From an uncultured Gammaproteobacteria bacterium (GTDB taxonomy: Bacteria > Pseudomonadota > Gammaproteobacteria > Pseudomonadales > Pseudohongiellaceae), in the NCBI GenBank assembly GCA_913054495.1, contig CAJXIY010000025.1, positions 1 through 34,409 of the forward strand: a stretch of 34,409 nt of DNA, in the 5' to 3' direction. Position 1 is the first letter of the stretch. Each line of letters opens with the position of its first letter. Below the pieces are notes generated by a model that saw only the letters and a program-made list of their open reading frames with translations, was not told where the DNA came from and ran no database searches. Of the stretch, positions 26,966 through 34,381 are shown piece after piece. The translations under genes were made by a program, and so were the position numbers.

Positions 26966-28096
26966 ATGAATGTCCAGGCGCAAGTCGAAATCAAGGTCTC
27001 CCAGCGCTATGCCGAGGGAGCCAAACAAAGGCAGGAGGGGCTTTGCTGTCCGGTGGATTATGACGCCAGTCTGCTGGAATTACTGCCCCAGGAAATCATC
27101 GATAGAGATTATGGTTGTGGCGATCCATCGCGCTATGTGAAGGCAGGCGACACCGTTCTTGATCTCGGCAGCGGCGGCGGTAAAATCTGTTATATGGCAG
27201 CCCAGTTAGTGGGCGAAAAAGGTAAAATCATCGGCATCGACATGACCGATGAGATGCTGGCGCTGGCGCGAAAACACCAGGCGCCCATGGCCGAGAAGAT
27301 CGGCGGTGACCGAGTGCAGTTTCTGAAAGGCTATATTCAGGATTTGGCGCTGGACGTGGAAGCCATGGATGCTTTTCTCATTGCAAACCCAATTCAGTCC
27401 AATGCATCACTGCAGCAGTTTGAGCAGTGGAAATCCAGGCAGCGCAGCGAACGTCCGCTGGTAGCCAGCGACAGCATCGACCTGGTGGTGTCCAACTGCG
27501 TCTTGAATTTGGTGGCGGCAGCCGACCGCAAGCAAATGCTAGATGAAATCTTCCGCGTGCTTAAACCAGGCGGTCGCGTGGCTATCTCTGACATCGTCAG
27601 TGACGAATCGGTGCCTCAACATTTACAGGAGAACGAGGAATTGTGGACCGGTTGCATCTCCGGCGCCTTTCAGGAAAAACAGTTCGCCCAGGCCTTTCTC
27701 GATGCTGGTTTCGTTCTCGTGAACTACGACAAGTGGGATCAGCAGCCCTGGCAGGTGGTAGAAGGCATCGAATTCAGGTCTGTCACCTTGATGGCGGTGA
27801 AACCGTCACCGGATGTGTGTATGGATATTGGTCAGGCGGTAATCTACAAGGGACCCTACAGCGAAGTGCGGGACGATGAGGGCCATGTCTATCCCCGCGG
27901 AGAGCGCATTGCAGTATGCGAACGGACGGTTAAATTTCTCACTGAGGGACCGCAGAAAGATGAGTTTATCGGTGTGAATCCGGCCGTGCCCAGGCCTGCC
28001 GAAAATTTTTGTGCGCCCGCCGGTACGCTACGGCCAGCCAGTGAAACCAAAGGTGGCGATCATAGTTCGAGCTCCGGCGGTGACAGTTGTTGCTGA
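26966..28096 (+). CDS. ArsM-like cysteine-rich SAM methyltransferase
   Basis: This 376-residue cytoplasmic protein has a class I methyltransferase core with SAM motif I VLDLGSGGGK (64-73). The cysteine pattern is that of arsenite S-adenosylmethionine methyltransferases: Cys27-Cys28 (EGLCCPVDYD), Cys51 in DYGCGDPSRYV, Cys178 in SNCVLNLV and Cys230 in GCISGAF. The last three correspond in context to the As(III)-binding cysteines of characterised ArsM. It also has Cys285, Cys318, Cys349 and a Gly/Ser-rich tail ending in Cys-Cys. AGGAAG at good spacing supports the start. It probably methylates arsenite, but selenite or another thiophilic substrate is possible. It lies 47 bp after the flavoprotein fusion in what looks like a two-gene operon; arsR, arsC, arsB and the radical-SAM arsS are not in the window. 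Confidence 0.82.
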   Translation: MNVQAQVEIKVSQRYAEGAKQRQEGLCCPVDYDASLLELLPQEIIDRDYGCGDPSRYVKAGDTVLDLGSGGGKICYMAAQLVGEKGKIIGIDMTDEMLALARKHQAPMAEKIGGDRVQFLKGYIQDLALDVEAMDAFLIANPIQSNASLQQFEQWKSRQRSERPLVASDSIDLVVSNCVLNLVAAADRKQMLDEIFRVLKPGGRVAISDIVSDESVPQHLQENEELWTGCISGAFQEKQFAQAFLDAGFVLVNYDKWDQQPWQVVEGIEFRSVTLMAVKPSPDVCMDIGQAVIYKGPYSEVRDDEGHVYPRGERIAVCERTVKFLTEGPQKDEFIGVNPAVPRPAENFCAPAGTLRPASETKGGDHSSSSGGDSCC

Positions 28097-28133
28097 ATTG
28101 GAATCGAAGGCAGAACCTGGCCGGCTAGTATTG

Positions 28134-28176
28134 TAGGACCCGCTGAGACATTACTGCATTGCTCAGAGTTGCCCTA
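28134..28176 (+). repeat. Palindromic repeat element, copy B
   Basis: A 43-bp element between the convergent methyltransferase and dsbB genes. It begins TAGGACCCGCTGAG, has the core TTACTGCATTGCTCAGAG and ends TGCCCTA. The inner CTGAG/CTCAG pairs perfectly; the outer arms pair partly. It has the same orientation as copies A and C. Confidence 0.8.
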
Positions 28177-28200
28177 GCTGCAAGCGTAATCCGGAATCGA

Positions 28201-28713
28201 TTAGGTCACTTCAGCCTGGTGGCGAAACGCGATAAACATGCAGATGCCGAACAGCGCCACGAAGGCCACCATGGCCATTTCCGGGATAGTAAGCAGACCG
28301 AAGAGCCGAAAGTGCACCTCCGCGCAATTGCCGTCACCCTTCAACAGAAAACTCAGTGTCTCCATGAACGGGAAATTTTCATAGATATAGGTGAGTCCCG
28401 GACCACAGGCTGGCACCTGATCTTCAGGCAGATGCTGCAGCCAGATTTGCCTGCCGGCGAAATAACTCCCGAATACGCACATGGAAGCCGCCCCGAAGGC
28501 ATAATACTTCTGCCAGATGCCGCTTGGATTATGGATGGCGCCAGCCAGACAGGTGAAGCCACACAGAATGACGAATACCCGTTGTGTGATGCACAGGCCG
28601 CAGGGAGACAGCAACATCACATGCTCCATGTAGAGCACGATGCCAATAGTGACGACGCAGGCTAGAAATACGCCTGCATTGATCAGTCGGTTGCCGGGGA
28701 TTACCAGTGTCAT
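28201..28713 (-). CDS. dsbB: Disulfide bond formation protein B
   Basis: An inner-membrane protein of 170 residues with four hydrophobic segments (about 10-28, 45-62, 70-88, 145-162). The two periplasmic cysteine pairs of DsbB are in place: Cys38/Cys41 (SPCGLC, next to the quinone site, followed by QR) and Cys103/Cys130 (PACGPGL and GNCAEV). It would reoxidise DsbA and pass electrons to ubiquinone. AGGAG six bases before the ATG supports the start. No dsbA is present. It is bracketed by repeat copies B and C, lying 25 bp and 20 bp from them. Confidence 0.94.
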   Translation of the reverse strand: MTLVIPGNRLINAGVFLACVVTIGIVLYMEHVMLLSPCGLCITQRVFVILCGFTCLAGAIHNPSGIWQKYYAFGAASMCVFGSYFAGRQIWLQHLPEDQVPACGPGLTYIYENFPFMETLSFLLKGDGNCAEVHFRLFGLLTIPEMAMVAFVALFGICMFIAFRHQAEVT

Positions 28714-28732
28714 CCGCTACTCCTGAGTATTT

Positions 28733-28765
28733 TAGGGCATGACTGCATTGTTCAGAGGTGCCCTA
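28733..28765 (+). repeat. Palindromic repeat element, copy C (short form)
   Basis: A 33-bp form just upstream of dsbB. Perfect 7-bp arms TAGGGCA and TGCCCTA enclose GACTGCATTGTTCAGAG. Relative to copies A and B about 11 bases of the left inner arm are deleted, while the outer arms are better preserved. Confidence 0.8.
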
Positions 28766-28830
28766 GTTCCAAATCCGGTCGATAATTCTACAACACAAGC
28801 GCCGGGTTTGTGAGCGGAGAATTAGGGCAT

Positions 28831-28864
28831 GCTCGGCTAGAAAAAGATTTCAATAAGGCCGAGC
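28831..28864 (-). terminator. Inverted repeat after gshA, candidate transcript end
   Basis: GCTCGGC (28831-28837) and GCCGAGC (28858-28864) are perfect 7-bp arms around a 20-base A/T-rich loop, 13 bp after the gshA stop. No T-run follows on the minus strand, so intrinsic termination is not certain. Confidence 0.35.
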
Positions 28865-28877
28865 TGTAAGTTCCAGC

Positions 28878-30446
28878 TTAGACTCGATTCCAACGTTCGA
28901 GAAATTCATCGAAGTTAATCTCGTCGGCAGCTTCAATTTCTTTTTGCCTGACTAGGGAGGTGGTGCTGGTCTGCTGCATCATTTTCAGGGTTTCTGCATC
29001 CAGGCCATTGCCTTGGAAATATTCCTTATGCCTGTTGGACTGCTGCATGGAAAATTCAAAGAAAGATAACTGACCCGCAGTCATGTCTTTCAAAATCATA
29101 CCCGATGGAGTCAAATCCGGGTCGGCCAACTTGGCAGCCTGATTTTCCAGACTGGACTGATAGGCATTGCCACCATGAACCTGGTCCAGCAGTGTGGCGC
29201 TGTGTTCAAGGTCCTGCAGGAGCTCATCGGCCCAGGACTGCAGCGATCTTGGTGAGCCGTCCTGGGACAACATCAGATCAGGATCGCGACCCTGTTCGAC
29301 CACTAGGGCAAGATTACTGGCGACTTCGAAAAATTCCTGTTCATTGCACTCAAGGCTTTCTGCGAGCAGGCAATGGAGCAGGAATGTATCGAGAAAGCGA
29401 ATTTGTTCGGCATCAATTCCCAGTGGCAGATAGGGATTCAGATCCAGCGCCCGCACTTCGATATACTCGATGCCTTTGCGGGTCAATGCATCCAGGGGCC
29501 GTTCATTCATCGCGACAACGCGCTTCGGCCGAATGGTGCTATAGAACTCGTTCTCCAGTTGCAACAGGTTGGTATTAATCTGCCGATATTCGCCGTCGCT
29601 TACCCTGCCAATCTCCTCGTACTCAGGATGGGAGGTGCTCACCGCCTGGTGCAGACAATCGACGTAGGCATCCAGTTCGTTATAGCAGACGAAAAGGGAT
29701 TTCTGTGCCTCGCTCTTGTAACCGAGATTGCCCATGCGCAAGCAACTTGCATAGGGTAAGTACAGGCTGTACTCATCAAACTCTTCGAGCCCATGTTCCC
29801 GCCCCTGTACAAAGCATTTGCAGGCGGCGGGTGAGGCGCCGAACAGATAAATTAACAGCCAGGAATAACGATGGAAATTTCGAATCAGCTTAAGGTAGGT
29901 TGCGGTTTGAAAATCCTGCAACGAGCCGCTGTGTTTGCAAATAATCTGGTAGGGCTCCCAGAAAGACTCTGGCATGGAAAAATTGTAATGCAGACCGGAT
30001 ATCGACTGCATCAAACTGCCGTAGCGATGACTGAGGCCATGCCGATAAAGGGTCTTCATCTTGCCAATATTGGAGCTACCATACTGAGCAATCGGGATCT
30101 CTATATCCGTTCCCAGGGGGCAGGGCATGCTCGCTACCCACAACATCTCGTCGTGCTCGAGGTTCTGCAGGGTGAAGCGATGGATATTTTCCAACACCTC
30201 CAGGCATTCGTCGATATCGCTATAAACAGGGGTGATGAATTCAAGCAGGGATTCGGAAAAATCGGTGGTGATGTAGGGGTTAGTGAGTGCCGATCCTAGC
30301 GCAGATGGGTGAGGGGATTGAGAAATATGGCCATCCGGGGACACCCTCAGGCTCTCTTTTTCGATGCCTCGACATACTAGCCCCCACTCAGAATTAAACT
30401 CGGGCAACTGGTATCGCCGCAGGCACTCACTGTATTGCTTAGCCAC
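28878..30446 (-). CDS. gshA: Glutamate-cysteine ligase
   Basis: GshA makes gamma-glutamylcysteine, the first step of glutathione synthesis. I prefer the GTG at 30446 (522 residues) because AGGAG lies five bases upstream of it; the open frame extends to a GTG at 30464 inside that Shine-Dalgarno region. The protein matches the gammaproteobacterial GshA type (E. coli 518 residues). Visible segments are RGIEKESLRV, TDFSESLLEFITP, ISGLHYNFSMP, YIEVRALDLNPY and SGMILKDM. gshB is not in the window. Confidence 0.96.
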   Translation of the reverse strand: MAKQYSECLRRYQLPEFNSEWGLVCRGIEKESLRVSPDGHISQSPHPSALGSALTNPYITTDFSESLLEFITPVYSDIDECLEVLENIHRFTLQNLEHDEMLWVASMPCPLGTDIEIPIAQYGSSNIGKMKTLYRHGLSHRYGSLMQSISGLHYNFSMPESFWEPYQIICKHSGSLQDFQTATYLKLIRNFHRYSWLLIYLFGASPAACKCFVQGREHGLEEFDEYSLYLPYASCLRMGNLGYKSEAQKSLFVCYNELDAYVDCLHQAVSTSHPEYEEIGRVSDGEYRQINTNLLQLENEFYSTIRPKRVVAMNERPLDALTRKGIEYIEVRALDLNPYLPLGIDAEQIRFLDTFLLHCLLAESLECNEQEFFEVASNLALVVEQGRDPDLMLSQDGSPRSLQSWADELLQDLEHSATLLDQVHGGNAYQSSLENQAAKLADPDLTPSGMILKDMTAGQLSFFEFSMQQSNRHKEYFQGNGLDAETLKMMQQTSTTSLVRQKEIEAADEINFDEFLERWNRV

Positions 30447-30585
30447 ATTTACTCCTGAATCCACTACTGTGGGCGCGAATCCCCGAGGTACTCACGCTCC
30501 TCGAGGTGAGCGGCATTATGCCAAATATCTAAAGGCGGGGGAACCTGTGGTCCCGTACACGCGATCGGGGTCTGAGAGGGGGAAA

Positions 30586-30999
30586 TCAGTCGATCTGCTT
30601 GAACTTATGGATCAGTCGTCGCTGTTTCTTATTGGGCTTGGTGGCCGATGGCCAGAGTGAGGGCTGGGTTTTACGCTGATCCGCCAGGCGTTGGCGCTCG
30701 GCTATGCTGGCCTGAGTTTCCGCATACAGCAGCTGCGCTTCCGGGGCCCCGCGGCGCCGGTCTGAAAGTGCTCGCACTACCACGGTTTTCTCATCGAAAC
30801 CCTGTCGCAGACTGATCTCTATGCCTATTTCGATTTCCTTGCTGGGTTTAGCTCGATTATTTTCACAGCGGACCTTGCCACCTTCGATAGCTTGCTTGGC
30901 TATGGAGCGAGTCTTGTAGAAACGGGCGGCCCAGAGCCATTTGTCCAGGCGTACTCGGCCGAGTGGTGCTTGCTTGTCTTTGATTTTTTTCCGCTGCAT
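30586..30999 (-). CDS. hslR: S4-domain heat shock protein Hsp15
   Basis: This basic protein of 137 residues has an S4 RNA-binding domain (about 15-60; RLDKWLWAARFYKTRSIAKQAIEGGKV). The charged tail includes NKKQRRLIHKFKQ. In E. coli Hsp15 binds 50S subunits that carry a stalled nascent chain after heat shock and helps recycle them. It starts 10 bp after yrfG, the same pairing as in E. coli, so the two are an operon. About 140 bp separate it from gshA downstream. Confidence 0.94.
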   Translation of the reverse strand: MQRKKIKDKQAPLGRVRLDKWLWAARFYKTRSIAKQAIEGGKVRCENNRAKPSKEIEIGIEISLRQGFDEKTVVVRALSDRRRGAPEAQLLYAETQASIAERQRLADQRKTQPSLWPSATKPNKKQRRLIHKFKQID

Positions 31000-31009
31000 G
31001 TGCTGCTCT

Positions 31010-31678
31010 CTACCCGATCTCTGCTTGCAGGGGCAGGAGCTGATCGAAATCTTCTACCTGGGGAAACTCGGCGGGATCGAGAAATGGTTTCTGACTGTCG
31101 GGTTGCCTGATCGCGTAAAGATATTTAATGCCTTCCCTTCTTGCCTGGCGCAGAACCGACAGCGAGTCATCGAAGAGCAGTGTTCGCTGTGGATCGTAGT
31201 TTTCGACCCGCTGCAGGCGTTCCCAAAAACCGTGGTTTTCCTTGGCAAGATTCAGCGTATGGGCGCTGATAAGCTGGTGAAAGTATTCACCGATACCCGT
31301 GTGTCGCATTTTAATGTCCAGGCTGGCAGGATGGGCGTTGGTTATGAGCAGGATCCGCTTGCCAGTGTGCTGTAACTCCCCCAGGAACTTCTCCACATTG
31401 GGCCGCACATTTATCTTGTGTATGAGCGTTGTTTTCAGCGCGGTGATATCCAGCTGTAGTTCTCTTTCCCAGTAATCGAGGCAGTACCAGTCCAGGGTTC
31501 CATGTACCTCATCGTATTTGCATTTTATGATCTCCCTGGCGGCTTCCCGGTCCACGCCATGGGTTTCACTGTAAACTCGGGGCACCAGGGTCAACCAAAA
31601 ATAGTTGTCGAAATACAAATCTAGCAGCGTGCCATCCATATCGAACATGATGGTGTCGATGGCTGACCAGGGCGGCAT
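31010..31678 (-). CDS. yrfG: HAD-family GMP/IMP nucleotidase
   Basis: A cytoplasmic HAD hydrolase of 222 residues. The nucleophile motif is FDMDGTLLD with Asp13 and Asp15; LITNAHP is motif II; Lys145 region (LAKENHGFW) is motif III; LLFDDSLSVL is motif IV. The DGTLLDLYFDNYFW start is typical of YrfG, which dephosphorylates GMP and IMP. AGGGAG precedes the ATG. The gene leads hslR. nudE, which lies between yrfG and cysQ in Pseudomonas as I recall, is missing. Confidence 0.93.
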   Translation of the reverse strand: MPPWSAIDTIMFDMDGTLLDLYFDNYFWLTLVPRVYSETHGVDREAAREIIKCKYDEVHGTLDWYCLDYWERELQLDITALKTTLIHKINVRPNVEKFLGELQHTGKRILLITNAHPASLDIKMRHTGIGEYFHQLISAHTLNLAKENHGFWERLQRVENYDPQRTLLFDDSLSVLRQARREGIKYLYAIRQPDSQKPFLDPAEFPQVEDFDQLLPLQAEIG

Positions 31679-31840
31679 GCTAAATCTCCCTAAGCTACTA
31701 AAGTTTTAAATTCTGGCTTATCAGTTTAGGATAAAGGCACAAGATACGCTGACTACGTTTCGCCTGGGATGTTAAAACGGCTAATGCGAAATGCCAGTTG
31801 CCTCTGGCGGAAATTATATCGCTTCAATCGGACAAGTTAT

Positions 31841-32701
31841 ATGTGGAACGACCAACAACTCGACGAGGTCAGAAATATTGCCGTGGCGGCGGGGCAGGAA
31901 ATTCTGACCGTATACGATCAGGATCAAGAGTTAGAAATCACATTGAAGGACGATAAATCCCCGCTTACTGAAGCCGACCGTCGCGCTCATGAACTCATTG
32001 TTGAACGACTGCAAAGACTTGACCCTGACATACCCATTCTCTCGGAAGAGTCAGATGCAATCGATTTCGAGACTCGCGGTAGCTGGCACCGGTATTGGTT
32101 GGTCGATCCGCTTGACGGCACCAAGGAGTTCATCAAGCGTAACGGCGAGTTTACTGTCAATATCGCGTTGATCGATGGGGGTCGGCCCAGTCTCGGTGTG
32201 GTCCATGTGCCGGTCACCGGTGTCACCTATCTGGGTAAAGTGGGGATCGGTGCCTGGAAACAGGATGCAACAGGGGATATCTCTGCCATTGCGGCCCAGA
32301 GTCTGGAACTGGAGCGCGGTGTAGTGCGAGTGGTTGCAAGTAGGAGTCATCGCGGCGAAGAAGTCGAGGCGCTAATCACCAGGATCGAAGCCGGGCTGGG
32401 CCCATGCGAAGTTGTCAGCATGGGCAGTTCACTAAAAATCTGTCTGCTGGCAGATGGCTCTGCCGATATCTATCCGCGGCTCGCACCTACCTGCGAATGG
32501 GATACGGCAGCAGCGCATGGCGTGCTCGCAGCAGCCGGCGGGGAAATTTATAGCACCGGATTCGAGCCCCTGCGGTATAACCAGAAAGCGGAATTACTCA
32601 ATCCCTACTTCATTGCGCTAGCGGATATCGAATTTGCCTGGCAACAATTACTTAGGGCCGACCCAGCCCAGGCGCTGGACAAGCCTGGGGAAAACGATTA
32701 G
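31841..32701 (+). CDS. cysQ: 3'(2'),5'-bisphosphate nucleotidase CysQ
   Basis: CysQ hydrolyses 3'-phosphoadenosine 5'-phosphate, a by-product of sulfate assimilation. I start it at the ATG at 31841 (286 residues, MWNDQQLDEV), because the frame from 31769 adds a basic segment not found in the family. Metal-binding motifs are EES (69-71), DPLDGTKEF (89-97) and WDTAAAHGVLAAAGG near the C-terminus, in the order of the inositol-monophosphatase fold. The Shine-Dalgarno at this start is weak. Divergent from yrfG. Confidence 0.93.
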   Translation: MWNDQQLDEVRNIAVAAGQEILTVYDQDQELEITLKDDKSPLTEADRRAHELIVERLQRLDPDIPILSEESDAIDFETRGSWHRYWLVDPLDGTKEFIKRNGEFTVNIALIDGGRPSLGVVHVPVTGVTYLGKVGIGAWKQDATGDISAIAAQSLELERGVVRVVASRSHRGEEVEALITRIEAGLGPCEVVSMGSSLKICLLADGSADIYPRLAPTCEWDTAAAHGVLAAAGGEIYSTGFEPLRYNQKAELLNPYFIALADIEFAWQQLLRADPAQALDKPGEND

Positions 32702-32765
32702 CGTTTGGTCAGTTTGGTCTTAATCAGAGGCTCCTTGGTTCATTTTCATCACCGCAGGCTTACCC

Positions 32766-34028
32766 ATGACCAAAAATCCTATGACGCTATTAGTCCTGAC
32801 CTTACTGCATTTTAGTCTATCGCAGTTGCTGATCGCGCAAGAGCTGGAAATTGCGTCTCCCGGCAGTGTTGGATTCTCAGACAGTGGTCTCGAGCGTGCG
32901 ACTGCAGCGCTGCAGCAGCACATCGATAACGGCGATATTGCCGGTGTGGTGGCGGCCGTAGCCAGAGATGGCAAGCTAATCTACTTCGAGGCATTGGGGC
33001 AAATGGACCTGGAGCAGGGCAAGCCGATGCGCGATGATGCCCTGTTCCGCCTTTATTCCATGACCCGACAAATCACCAGCGCTGCAGTGTTGCAATTGTA
33101 TGAGCGAGGCAAATTCAAGTTTGATGATCCTATCAAGATGTATCTTCCCCAGTTTGAAGACCAGCGGGTATTGATCGATGCCTCGAGTACGAACTTGTCT
33201 CAAACCAGGCCGCGAGCCGGCGATATCACCATCGCACATTTGTTGACTCATACCTCGGGTCTAGGAAGCAGAAGCTCGGCGCTCTATCGCGAGAATAATG
33301 TACGTGACAAGGATATTTCACTGGATGAGATGGTTGGCAATGCTGCCCGCAATCCGCTGTTTCAGGATCCTGGCACCCAGTTTCGTTATGGCATACACGC
33401 CACCATTCTTGGCAAGCTCATTGAGGTTTGGTCCGGTCAGCCCTTCGAGGAATACCTGCAGGAAAACGTATTTAAGCCCCTGGCCATGAATGACACGATG
33501 TTCTGGGCCGAGGGTAGCGCTGCCGCCAGAATCGCCCAGCTCTACCGGCCCACCGACGGCCAGCTCCAAGTCTATCAAATTGAATCGGTGTCCTGGACTG
33601 CCAGGCCAAATTTGATCGAAGGGGGCGTAGGCCTGCTCTCCTCGGTCATGGACTACATGCACTTCACCCAGATGATTCTTAACGGTGGTACTTTCCATAG
33701 CCATCGGCTGCTGCAGCCAGAGACTGTGAGACTGATGTTTCTCAATGCCGTGCCAGCCCAGGCGATGCCGATCGGCAACCGAGGATACTGGCTGGGTTCG
33801 GGCTGGACCCTGGGCGGGTTCAATTTGGTGATGGATGCCGATGCCTACAATTTTCCCGTCTCCGAGGGCACGATCTGGTGGGATGGTTCCGCAGGCACCC
33901 GCTTTTTTATCGATCCCGTGCAGGCAACCATCATCGTAATCATGGCCCAGGTATCGCCCTCTGGTGGTGGGGGCTTCCGAGAAGAATTTAGCCGCCTGGT
34001 AGATGCCGCGATTGTGCAGCGGCGTTAA
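32766..34028 (+). CDS. Secreted beta-lactamase-fold serine hydrolase with an altered SxxK motif
   Basis: The 420-residue precursor has a signal peptide (about 1-24, cut near LIAQ/EL). The body is a class C beta-lactamase/esterase (family S12-like) fold. The nucleophile region reads LFRLYSMTRQITSAAV: Ser98 is in place, but the Lys that is three residues later in SxxK is Arg101. The second motif region is YGIHATILGKLIE and the third is WWDGSAGTRFFIDP, both as in the esterase branch. Members hydrolyse esters or D-amino acid peptides, but not usually beta-lactams. With Arg101 the enzyme may be inactive or changed in mechanism. It is a single gene, 64 bp after cysQ. Confidence 0.85.
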   Translation: MTKNPMTLLVLTLLHFSLSQLLIAQELEIASPGSVGFSDSGLERATAALQQHIDNGDIAGVVAAVARDGKLIYFEALGQMDLEQGKPMRDDALFRLYSMTRQITSAAVLQLYERGKFKFDDPIKMYLPQFEDQRVLIDASSTNLSQTRPRAGDITIAHLLTHTSGLGSRSSALYRENNVRDKDISLDEMVGNAARNPLFQDPGTQFRYGIHATILGKLIEVWSGQPFEEYLQENVFKPLAMNDTMFWAEGSAAARIAQLYRPTDGQLQVYQIESVSWTARPNLIEGGVGLLSSVMDYMHFTQMILNGGTFHSHRLLQPETVRLMFLNAVPAQAMPIGNRGYWLGSGWTLGGFNLVMDADAYNFPVSEGTIWWDGSAGTRFFIDPVQATIIVIMAQVSPSGGGGFREEFSRLVDAAIVQRR

Positions 34029-34114
34029 CGGATTACGGCTTAAAGCCCAGGCCAGAGCCGTTGTTCAGGGGAGATTAGAAAAAATAATTCACGACTCAGT
34101 AATGGACGCGATCT

Positions 34115-34381
34115 ATGAGCGATGTGACGGAAATAAGAGAAAAAAATCCTGAAACCCCCTCGGTGACAAGACAACCGTTCGAATTGTCTGATGAGCTCAA
34201 CGAACGGATCACTAGCTTATCACTGCAACCCCATCTCGATCAGCTGCGGGATGAGGGCTACACCATTGTTCCCAATATCGCCAGTGATGAGGTAAACGCT
34301 AAACTGCGGGGAACCTGCATACGCCTGACTCAGGAAACCGAAGGCCCGGCCAAGGGCAGAACTGCGTACCAAAGAGATTAG
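34115..34381 (+). pseudogene. Truncated PhyH-like (phytanoyl-CoA dioxygenase family) gene, N-terminal fragment
   Basis: The frame gives 88 residues and ends in TAG at 34379-34381. The segment LRDEGYTIVPNIASDEVNAKLR and then ETEGPAKGRTA resemble the N-terminus of PhyH-family Fe(II)/2-oxoglutarate dioxygenases, which are normally about 250-300 residues. The iron-binding HxD...H part is missing. After about residue 82 the sequence stops looking like the family, and the other frame reads as an FtsX-like permease. The truncation may be real or a contig-end chimera. Confidence 0.5.

Noticed and set aside
28801-28835. TTAGGGCATGC near gshA as a partial repeat copy
   Set aside because: It matches only the left arm of copy C for nine bases and has no core; chance cannot be excluded.
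32766-34028. Antibiotic beta-lactamase call for the serine hydrolase
   Set aside because: The motifs fit the esterase/D-peptidase branch of the fold, and the SxxK lysine is replaced, so resistance is not supported.
34040-34075. A possible fourth copy of the palindromic repeat (TTGTTCAGGGG)
   Set aside because: Only about ten bases match the core; the arms and the ACTGCATTG part are missing.
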